In this document: one piece after another, positions 1 through 8,700 of the stretch | Position numbering within the stretch: position 1 is the first letter of the stretch | Layout: each line of letters opens with the position of its first letter | Source of the DNA: Symbiodinium natans | Lineage: Eukaryota; Sar; Dinophyceae; Suessiales; Symbiodiniaceae | DNA: 64,000 bases | NCBI GenBank assembly: GCA_905221605.1 | Contig: CAJNDS010001125.1 | Span: 644,106-708,105 of the forward strand | Direction: 5' to 3' | Notes under the pieces: generated by a model | Told to the model about the DNA's origin: nothing | What the model saw: the letters and a program-made list of their open reading frames with translations, nothing else | The model's database searches: none | Made by a program: the position numbers and the translations under genes

Positions 1-318
1 GTTTAGGGTTTAGGGTAGGACGTTTCAGGCTAAGGTTTAAGGTACCGTGGCACCCTAAATCCTACAGCCTCCTTTAGTTGAGAGCCCGCCCTATACCATA
101 AGCCCCATAATTGCACCCCGGGCTAGACCTCTCCAGCCTACTAGTAGAGTAGGTAACCTTTAACCTTTTTGGGGTAGTATAATCCCCTTATAATCCCAAA
201 GGTTAACCTTTAATTCCCCCAGGCTACTGGACAACGAAGCCAGCTTGCGTGCTGGAGAAAGAAAACAAACATACTCGAGGCAGGACGGATAACAGGCCAG
301 CCGCCCGAACCGAGTTGT

Positions 319-425
319 AGCCCTAAACCCTAAACCCTAAACCCTAAACCCTAAACCCTAAACCCTAAACCCTAAACCCTAAACCCTAAACCTTAAACCC
401 TAAACCCTAAACCCTAAACCCTAAA
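319..425 (-). repeat. Interstitial telomeric array (CCCTAAA)n
   Basis: About fifteen near-perfect CCCTAAA heptamers on the + strand. The unit puts stop codons in all three frames of both strands within 21 nt, so it cannot code. Bases 1-318 hold only degenerate telomeric fragments and no gene I can recognise. Confidence 0.97.
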
Positions 426-569
426 CCGAAAAGAAGCCCGGGCCAAGTGAACTGGCCCCCTTCTTCGTCGAGTCAGGCCTCCTTTCGTGGCTGAATATGT
501 GGCTCTGCCCATCGATGAGGCCTTGCCTGTAAGCCCTACAAACCCGACGAACCCGCTAAGCGAAAGCCT

Positions 570-700
570 GCTATAGGGGTCGGAATAGCTATATACGATT
601 CCCTTATGGTCCCTATGTATTTATACTGCAATAACAAGAACCCCCCAAAACCCTGTCTTAATCATTAAGGCCCTATATTACATCCTATAAACCCTAGGAT
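570..700 (+). mobile_element. TIR element family F, copy 1
   Basis: Starts TATAGGGGTCGGAATAG and ends near TTAAGGCCCTATATTA, so the ends are imperfect inverted repeats. The interior ACCCTGTCTTAAT matches family copies at 31837 and 36763. No coding capacity; a non-autonomous MITE-like element is the simplest reading. Confidence 0.6.
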
Positions 701-960
701 AACTTTTTTGTCGGCTTTGGCGTGGCTGTCCCTGTAGGAGGTGTGAACCCTAAACCCCCTAAACCGCTACACCCTGAACTCTAACGCTGCGTCGTTGTTT
801 GCCAAAGACTGTGTCGGAGTAAGCGCTATGAACCCTAAACCCTAAACCCTAAATGAAAGCTGCACTTGAGGATCCGCCAAGCAAACGCGGAGACTGACAG
901 AGCAGCGCGCCGCGGCATCGCAGGCTCCAGCTACATCCAGTTGTCTATGCTGAGGGCTGT

Positions 961-1302
961 TGCCCCTAAACCCTAAACCCCAAACCCCAAACCCTAAACC
1001 CTAAACCCCAAACCCCAAACCCCAAACCCCAAACCCCTGTCCTTGGATCCAAAACCCCAAAACCGAAGTCCTTCCGGTTTGGAGCGTGAAAGGTTATATT
1101 GGACATGGACCTTGCCGGACTAACAGCTCAGTTATTGACTTTAAACTACTGGTTCTAAATACCTCATTTATATATTACTCCTCGCACGGGGGAGATCAAG
1201 CCTATCTGACGAATATCCCTAAACCCTAAACCCTAAACCCTAAACCCTAAACCCTAAACCCTAGCCCTAAACCCTAAACCCTAAACCCGAAACCCTAAAC
1301 CC
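961..1302 (-). repeat. CCCTAAA / CCCCAAA arrays with a short unique gap
   Basis: Two blocks (961-1044 and 1217-1302) of CCCTAAA mixed with the CCCCAAA variant. The 170 bp between them is AT-richer unique sequence with no recognisable gene. Confidence 0.9.
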
Positions 1303-1321
1303 AATTTATAGCACAGGCCAG

Positions 1322-1362
1322 ACGGAGGAGCTCATCGATGCCCGCGGCTTCGTGCTGGAGGC
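1322..1362 (+). CDS. possible short exon, unidentified
   Basis: A GC-rich island after a CCCTAAA array and before a TTTAGGG array. Read after the acceptor-like GGCCAG it gives TEELIDARGFVLEA. No family recognised; the donor edge is unclear. It is included for its position between arrays and its protein-like composition. Confidence 0.35.
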
Positions 1363-1394
1363 TAATACATCCTCAAAAACCGAAGCGCTTTCTG

Positions 1395-1458
1395 GGGTTT
1401 AGGGTTTAGGGTTTAGGGTTTAGGGTTTAGGGTTTAGGGTTTAGGGTTTGGGTTTGGG
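1395..1458 (+). repeat. Interstitial telomeric array (TTTAGGG)n
   Basis: About nine perfect TTTAGGG units following the GC-rich island at 1322. Confidence 0.97.
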
Positions 1459-1763
1459 GGACCTTAGCTATTAACGATGAGAAGGGTTGAGAGTTTAGCG
1501 TTAAAAAGGTTTAGGAAGCCTTGAACTACTTGAACCCAAGCATTGTGGTTGTTTCTCTCTCCCTTCCCATTCCCTCCCATGGGCATCCGAAGCTATAGCG
1601 CCCTCATACCTCATATACATCATGCCGTACATTCCCATTCCCGGAGAAACCCTACAGCCCTGAGATTGTGAGCCCTGAGGCCTTGTTTTGTGGCCGCGAT
1701 CCCCAAAAGATTGCCTGGTGGGGCAAGTGCTGTCCGACAGCACGGGTCCGAGCCTTGTGCAAG

Positions 1764-2034
1764 CTAGACCGCCGCCAGATGGAAACCATGGAGACGAAGC
1801 TGCGGGAGATCCTGGACAACTACGGCGTGGACAAGCTCGCCGCAGTCGCAGCTGACTCCTACCTGAAAGCGCGCGTGGTCTTCTTCTGCAGGGCTGCAGA
1901 CGCTCTCTCGCGACTGGCAAGCGCGGAGGATCCGGAGCAGCGGTCCGCAGACGTGGAAGAGAAGCTTGCCGTGGCAGAGCAGAAGTTGCGCCAAGTGGTT
2001 CTTGCTTCGGGTTTCACTGCTCTCCCCCGAGTCC
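1764..2034 (+). CDS. exon of an unidentified protein, helical/coiled-coil-like
   Basis: The longest clean coding island in the first 5 kb (about 90 codons). An AG acceptor precedes CTAGACCGC. The frame includes METKLREILDNYGVDKLAA, then a charged segment (DVEEKLAVAEQKLRQVV) likely to be helical. It ends at C|GTAGAG, just before a TTTAGGG array. An internal TTCTTCTGCAG at 1881-1891 is another possible acceptor, so the first half might be a separate exon or intron; the frame stays open across it. No family recognised. Confidence 0.6.
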
Positions 2035-2339
2035 GTAGAGACAATGTCAGCCCTCTAGATTTAGGGTTTAGGGTTAGGGTTTACGGTTTAGAGCCCCAAG
2101 CCCCAAAGTAACCCCAAAGCCTGGTAGTCCCTTAATGAAGCCCTGAACCCTAGCAAGCCGAAGCCCGATCTTCCTTCTGGACTCTTGACCTTGGGATCTA
2201 CAGCGCCACCCCTCGCTCCCCTGTTTGTTGCTTAACCGTATTTTACATTTGCCGCTGTTTGCTCCCTTGGGGAACCTAAATCCTGAAGTTGCAGAATCTG
2301 TCTTCAAATCGGGACCCTAAACCCTAAACCCTAAACCCC

Positions 2340-2545
2340 AAACCCTAAAACTCCTTGATCGATACTCTAAACCCTAAACCCTAGCGCTAAACCCTAAGCC
2401 CTAAGCCCTGAACCCCAGCCCTAAACCCTAGCCCTAAACCCCAAACCCTAAGACTCCTTGATCGATACTCTAAACCCTAAACCCTAGCGCTAAACCCTAA
2501 GCCCTAAGCCCTGAACCCCAGCCCTAAACCCTAGCCCTAAACCCT
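2340..2545 (-). repeat. 103-bp tandem duplication inside a CCCTAAA-type array
   Basis: The non-telomeric marker CTCCTTGATCGATACTC occurs at 2351 and 2454, each followed by the same series of variant heptamers (CCCTAAG, CCCTGAA, CCCCAGC). This is a two-copy tandem duplication of a mixed telomeric/unique block. The surrounding 2313-2575 is CCCTAAA-like. Confidence 0.85.
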
Positions 2546-2590
2546 AAACCCTAAACCCTATAAACCCTAAATTCCCAAAACGCCCTGCAG

Positions 2591-2672
2591 GGCAAGTCAG
2601 TGCTGCTGCGGCATGTGTCGTCCTCCCTCGCGGGCACGAGGTGGCTCGGGCGATGTGGTCGACAGGGCTTAA
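2591..2672 (+). CDS. exon of an unidentified protein
   Basis: After CCCTGCAG the frame reads GKSVLLRHVSSSLAGTRWLG. GKS followed by hydrophobics resembles the end of a P-loop, but the GxxxxGKS context would lie in the previous exon and cannot be seen, so no function is assigned. Flanked by CCCTAAA upstream and G-rich sequence downstream. Confidence 0.5.
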
Positions 2673-2837
2673 GGTCCTTTTTGCGGGGTGTAGGGTTTGG
2701 GCTTTACGGGGTCTAAGGGTTTTTGTTTGGGGTTTTGGGGTTTTATGGGTTGTGCGATCTTTTTTGGGGGGTTTATGGGGTTTGTGGGGGTTTATGAGGT
2801 TTTGGTGTTAAAGCTTAAAGTGTAGGGTTGAGGGGGG

Positions 2838-2935
2838 CCGGCAGACGAGGCTGGTGTCGCCCAGCATTGGCTCCTGGCCCACCGCGGACAGCTGGATGCC
2901 GGATTTGCGCTGTGAGTCGAAGGCCGCAGCAAGGC
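2838..2935. CDS. exon-like island, strand ambiguous
   Basis: Open on both strands. The minus strand reads LAAAFDSQRKSGIQLSAVG then QEPMLGDTSLVCR; the plus strand reads TRLVSPSIGSWPTADSWMP. The minus reading looks more protein-like, but clear neighbours are on the plus strand. No family recognised. Confidence 0.35.
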
Positions 2936-2970
2936 TTTTTGGGGGTTTCCTATAATTGGGGTGCTACAAC

Positions 2971-3033
2971 CTAACCCTAAACCCTAAACCCTAAACCCTA
3001 AACCCTAAACCCTAAACCCTAAACCCTAAACCC
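2971..3033 (-). repeat. Interstitial telomeric array (CCCTAAA)n
   Basis: About nine CCCTAAA units. From 3034 to 3545 only degenerate repeats and unassigned sequence are seen. Confidence 0.95.
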
Positions 3034-3547
3034 ATTTTACCCCCAAATATAGTAGCCTTTTAACAACGGACCTCTAGGAGGGGACTCCCTATGTTCGTTA
3101 AACCCCAGTTGAATTGTTTTGTGCTCGGTGGTTCTGGGTTCAGGGCTTGGGGGTTTTAGGGTTTAGGGTTCAGGGCTTCTATGGTTAGCGGTTTAGGGTT
3201 CAGGGCTTCTAGGGTTAGCCCAAGACCCAAAATGATCCGAAGACAACATGTTCACCGAAAAGGGCTTCTTCGCTGCTTAGAGATCCGCATTGAGGATTCA
3301 GGGGTGTAGGATTTGTTGTTCTTGGTCTGGCCCAGGGCTTCCATCATACATGCCATGAGGAGAGTCTCAGTCGGGAGTTTTGTGTTTGCTTCTTCAGGGT
3401 TGGTACGCTAAACCCTCTGCACTCTATCAACCCTGCGCACGCAAGCTCGCAAAACCCAACGGAAGAGCAGATTCAGGCCCCAGTATAGAAAACTCCGGGG
3501 AGGGCCCTAAACCCTAAACCCTAAACCCTAAACCCTAAACGCTTAAG

Positions 3548-3611
3548 TGGCACCACCTCTCTGCTGGAGTACGGCACTTGCTCAGAACTCTGGGAGACCC
3601 CAGCTGGCGAG
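3548..3611 (+). CDS. short exon, unidentified protein
   Basis: The acceptor-like CTTAAG is followed by WHHLSAGVRHLLRTLGDPSW. The exon ends with codon CGA plus one base before the donor GTTGTT. A CCCTAAA array lies just upstream. It may belong to the N-terminal part of the PARG-like gene beginning at 5.7 kb, but I cannot show this. Confidence 0.55.
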
Positions 3612-3993
3612 GTTGTTTCGGCTAAACCCTGAGGCAACCCGTAACCCTAGAGAACACAGGAAGATCCTAAACCCTAAGCCCCGAAACCTTACCCGAAAAC
3701 TCTGAACTCTACAGGGCAGAAGGCCGCACCTCAAAGCAAGAGAACAACCCAGAGAGCCCAATACCCCTTAAGGATTACACCTTAAACTAGATCGGAACTT
3801 ACTTTGTGGTACTTTACCGTTACTTTAGATCCTTACCCTTTTGGGGTTCATTGGGTTTCTTAATAAGGCAGCTAAACGTTTAATTTATAGCTGCCCTCCT
3901 GAGTGCAGCCAAGTTTAATATGATTAACCGCATGTTCCTTCAAGGGCAGTGGGCTCCTTGGGGAGGAAACCTTGGCAGAGGTTGATCCAAATT

Positions 3994-4090
3994 GGGTTTA
4001 GGGTTTAGGGTTGGGGTTTAGGGTTTAGGCTTAGGGTTTAGGGTTTAGGGTTTAGGGGTTAGGGGTTAGGGGTTTAGGGTTTAGGGTTTG
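3994..4090 (+). repeat. Interstitial telomeric array (TTTAGGG)n with variants
   Basis: TTTAGGG with TTGGGG, TTAGGG and TTTGGGG-type variants. The upstream 3620-3990 stretch holds degenerate repeats and no recognisable gene. Confidence 0.93.
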
Positions 4091-4174
4091 GGCTCCGAGC
4101 CCCAAAAAAAAAGCCTAGAGCCCCTACAAACCAACCGGACCTGGCCCCATGCTCTTCGAGACGTCAGGCCCCAG

Positions 4175-4216
4175 TTTTCGAACAGAAAACGGTGCTCGAC
4201 GCGGCGGAGGACCAGG
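4175..4216 (+). CDS. micro-exon, unidentified protein
   Basis: CCCCAG acceptor, then VFEQKTVLDAAEDQ (the first codon completed from the previous exon), ending directly at a GTTTAGGG donor/array. Fourteen codons; assignment rests on frame, acceptor and donor. Confidence 0.45.
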
Positions 4217-4612
4217 GTTTAGGGTTTAGGGTTTAGGGTAGGGCGGTCACGAAGTAGGTTTTGGCGGCTTTGGGGTTGTGAGGGTTTAGGGTTTGGGGTC
4301 TGAAGGGTTTTTAGCTTGAGGGTTTTCAGGAACGGGCCTCTGGGATATCTATTATGTGCTTTCTCCCATTGGGTTTAAGGAGATTGTATGAGGGTTTTAA
4401 GGGCCAAGCTGCTTAGGGTTCGGGGTCTTTAGGGTGGTGACGTTGAGGGTTTTGGGTTTCGGGCTTTTGGGGTTGAGGGCTCCCTATTTAGGCTAAGCAC
4501 CTTAACCCCTGAACCCCAACCTCAAAGGCTTCTTCCATCAGACTTCAACCTCGAACCCCAGGACTACTGCAAACGGGGCTTCCGCGTGGCAGCAGCAGCA
4601 TGGACCGGACTA

Positions 4613-4742
4613 TAAACCCTAAACCCTAAACCCTAAACCCTCAACCCTAAACCCTAAACCCTAAACCCTAAACCCTAAACCCTAAACCCTAAACCCTAAA
4701 CCCTAAACCCTAAACCCTAACCCTTTTAAACCCTAAACCCGA
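4613..4742 (-). repeat. Interstitial telomeric array (CCCTAAA)n
   Basis: About eighteen near-perfect units. Sequence from 4750 to 5380 shows only worn repeats; an open frame at 4892-5137 has no recognisable features and ends without splice context. Confidence 0.95.
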
Positions 4743-5387
4743 AGCCCTGTCATCCCTCAACCTTAAACTCTAAACTCTAAGCCCTAGCTTAGGCTTCCGG
4801 GATAGGGGGTTTAGGGTTTAGGGTTTAGGGCTTAGGATTTCGGGCCTGCACATTTCACTTAAAACAGTCGCTTTTCTATGGCGCTGAGGAGTTGCCACCT
4901 TTACTTCAAGGCTTCTTTGCTTGGTTGGGAATCGCTCAGGCTAAGCCCTATGGATCCCCTGAAGCCCTAGACCCCAAACCCCCCCCTCATGAAGAACTCT
5001 TTGGGGGGCCGGTGTCTACAGTTCAGGCCCTTGTGCTTTGCGCAGGGCTTGGGGGCTTTGAATTCTCAGTTGGGGTTCGGGATTCCCACGCCCTAGCCCT
5101 GATGTCCAGAGCTCAGAACTCCAGAGTGTTCTTGTGATCAGACGGCCAATCCTTCCGCTGTAGACCATACTTTCGCTTTTGGTCCTTATCACGCAGGTTT
5201 CAGGCTGTCTGCTCCAAGTTTCGGCTGTGGATATGTCCTTAGGCCCGTAAACTTTAAACCCTAAACTCCTTCGAACCCTACATCCTAAACGCCAATCCCA
5301 TCGGGGCTGCAGGGGCCACTGTGCGTGAAGACCCTTCTTGAACAGCAGGGGGGAGGGAGGTTGAGAAAAACACCTGCGTGTGTGTGT

Positions 5388-5440
5388 ATATATATGTATG
5401 TATGTACATATATATATATGTATATATATATATATGCATA
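5388..5440. repeat. TG/TA microsatellite
   Basis: Alternating TGTGTG, TATATG and TATATA, giving spurious tyrosine/isoleucine-rich ORFs in several frames. Confidence 0.95.
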
Positions 5441-5689
5441 CTGGCCCATACTAAGGGCCCATGTAACTACCCTAAGAGATTCCTTGCGAAAGAAAGGCCC
5501 TTACAAGAGACCCAAATCTTGAACAACCCCCAGCCTCCCCCCCCCCCCCTCCGTCAATGAGAATCCGAAGTCAAGTCTTCAACAACCCTAGACCCTAAAC
5601 CCTAGACCCTAAACCCCTAAACCCCTAAAACCCTGAGCCCCTAAACCCGAAGCCCTTGACAACTGTTGGAGCCATTCAAAGCGCCCAAG

Positions 5690-5755
5690 GTGAATGCTGC
5701 CTCGGCTTACCACGCGGGCGGCGGCTTCGCCACTGGAGGTCGGCATGCACTGGAG
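5690..5755 (+). CDS. PARG-like gene, exon with GGG loop
   Basis: Reads VNAASAYHAGGGFATGGRH then ALE. This is the glycine-rich ADP-ribose-binding loop. The next exon begins ESMCIQS, giving HALEESMC as in relatives. The GAG at the end (5756-5758) is duplicated at the start of the next exon (7436-7438), so the intron could be GA...AG (GAGATC...CAG) or shifted by three bases. The 5' edge may be as early as 5675. Confidence 0.7.
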
Positions 5756-8700
5756 GAGATCCCTAAGGTTTAGGGCTTAGGGTTTAGGATTTAGGGTTTA
5801 GGGTTTAGGGTAACTGGGACCCAGAGTCGGCCCTTACTCCCTTCTTTAGAGTGTAGGTTCCCTCAGGATGCCTTTCAAACCAAGAAGGGCACCCTTCTGA
5901 TGCCTAGGTTACTCCTGGGTCTAAGAGACGAATCGCTTCAAGGATTGGGCTTACAGTAAACTCCAGAAAGTGAGAACATGGTTTACCCTAAACCCTAAAC
6001 CCTAAACCCTAAGAGCTGGGACTCCCTCTAGTATACCTTTTGGGGTAGGGGCACAAGAGCGTTCCAACTTTTCGGAGTACGATGTAGGGGTGTGAGATTC
6101 GGTTCTCGGGTTTAGGGTGCACATCCTGGGAGACCAGTGAACCTTTGAAGTCTGGGTTTAGGGTTTAGGGTTTAGGCTTTAGGGTTTTGGGGTTAAAGGT
6201 TTAGGATTTAGGGTTTAGGGTTTAGGCTTTAGGGTTTAGGGGTTAAAGTGTTGTTATTGCCAGCGTTCACTATCAATGCCAACGTCTTTGCAATGGCAAG
6301 GGGGGGGGAATCTGATCCCAATCTCATCTCAGTGCGCAGAGATCCTGGCCCCTCTCGACACGCCCAAAATGACCTTGACCACGCATCTTGCACATCCTTG
6401 CCGCACTAACGTGTTGAGGACACGGGCACTACCCGAGGTTTCGGGTCTGGTTGGAGTTTATTTGGGGATATTTGGGGTGTTACGCAGCTTACGGTGAAAG
6501 TTAAGCCAATGAACAATTCCCGAACCGTCCCCGGAAGCCTCTTAAGCAAAAAAACATGGGATCCTACATAACCCGAGCCCTTACTACCCTTGCCGAACAC
6601 AAGATGGAGCAAGTATAGAACCCCATATCTGACTCCAGATCCTAGCGAGCCATAAGCGGTTCGATAGTCATTCTGGACATCGAGCACTTTGTGCGCGTTC
6701 AATCCAAATCTTCGCGAAGTTCGCTTCAGTCGTGAAGAGCTCTAAAGAAATCAGCAAACTTTTTTTCTAAAGGGTCGCAAGCGCTAAACCTTACCTTGAT
6801 TCCCAACCCAATAGTTCGTAACTCTCGTGTAAGCTTTCACGACATGTATGTCCTACCACTGCTTGCTATAGCGATAGTCAACTAGGATCCCCATGTAAAT
6901 CCCAACCTCGGTAGGTCCTTGGGATATGTTAAAGGTCCATCAGTTTTTGGGTTTGAGAGGATCGTATTCAGGCATAGGGCTTTAAGGGCCATCCTCGTAG
7001 CTATGCGCCTGAGACGCCTTGAACCCTAAACCGTGTTTTCAGAACGCTTTTGTGACTCACGGCAGCATATTCGGAGCAACTGCCTTTTGGGGTCACAACC
7101 TTAAGGGTACCAGTCGACGCCGAGCTTTTGCCGCCTTAGAGAAGAGGGTTTAGTCTCGGGTTTATAGGGTTTCGGGCTTAGGGTCTAAGACCCAGAGTAG
7201 GCTCTTATTCTCTTGTGTTACGGTGTAGGTGCCTTTATACTTCCCTTCAAACCAAAAAAGGACACCCTTGTTATTCCTAGGGTACTCCTGGGTCACCTAA
7301 ACCCTAAACCCTAAGCCAGAAGCCCTAAACCCTAAACCCTAAACCCTAAACCCTAATCCCTGAACCGTTACTCCTAGGTTACTAGGGGTTTAGGGTTTTG
7401 GCGCCTGCCGGAGATGGCCCCGGGCTGCGGAACAGGAGTCGATGTGCATTCAGAGTACGCTCTTCCCCTCCTTGCAGTATGGGGAGAAGCTGGCCAAGGA
7501 GGTGGCGGGTTTAGGGTTTAGGGTTTAGGGTTCAGGGTTTAGGGTTTAGGGTTTAGGGTTCAGGGTTTAGGGTTTAGGGTTTAGGGTTCAGGGTTCAGGG
7601 TTCAGGGTTTGGGCTTGGGCGTCTTCTAACCGGGGAACTGGAAACCCCAAACTGGGCAGAAACCCGGACAGACATGTTTAGCAAGCACGAGGACCAAATG
7701 AAACCCACAACTGGGATCAGTTTATCCCATGCCTAGACCCTAAACCCTAAACCTTAAACCCCCTATATCCAGGCCCAAATTCTTGAAACCCCATCTGCCC
7801 TGAACTTTAAACAGGGTTCAGGGTTTAGGGTTTTACTACGGTTTTGCGACGTGAGTTGTTTTGATCCGGGGGCACCCACAAACCCCAAAACCAGTACCCC
7901 TTGGGCTCTAAAAGCCCTAAACCCGAACCCTACCTAACTTAAGCCTTACTTCTAAGTATATGGGGCATATATGGGGTCCCCATCTTTAAGGGCCCATACT
8001 AAGGGACCATGTACCAAACCTTGCACCCTAAACCTTAAACCCTAAGGGGCCCATCACCTAACGTGAAGGCCGGCGTCTCAAGTCCCAGCTTCGTGCCTCC
8101 GCGACGCGATGGCACGCCATGGAGCCTTGGCTGAGGTGACCGGTTTAGAGGTTTGGGGTTTAGGGTTGGGGTGTCAGGATGTATGGGTTTAGGGTTTCGG
8201 GTTTAGGGTTGAGGGTTTAGGGTTCAGGGTTTAGGGTTTAGGGTTGCGGTGAAGGATGCCGCACCTGCCAGCCGACGGAGTTCTTCTCTCGCCCTTCGTG
8301 GAGGCGCAGGGCGCAACTCTAGCTGAGCCTCAAGGCTTACCCAAAGGTCCTATGTGGTACCCTTATGGGGGTAGTATACTAGAATCTCCTATAGCTAACC
8401 CAAGAAGGAACTACATTGGAGCAGCCTGAAGGTTTAGGTTTCAAAACGCGACACCCTGTACCCTCAGCCTTGAACCCTCATAGTTTCAATTGCTGTTTGG
8501 TTTTAGGGTCTGGCAGTTTAGGGTGTTTGGCAAATATCTGAAAGGAGATGGGTGTGGGTTTACTATGGGACAAAGCCTGACCATTCCCAGGAGATGCCAT
8601 TCTTCGAAGACCCTAATCAAAAGGCGGGAGAAAACGACTTCCCTACACCTTGAACCTTACACTGTGAAACCTGATTCAACTGGTAGGTTTAGGGCGGGGT

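Noticed and set aside
1-1460. Chromosome end / true telomere at the window start
   Set aside because: TTTAGGG and CCCTAAA arrays occur in both orientations throughout all 64 kb and lie between exons; nothing marks a terminus at position 1.
2591-2672. ATP-binding P-loop (GKS)
   Set aside because: The preceding glycine-rich half of a Walker A motif is not visible and no Walker B was found nearby.
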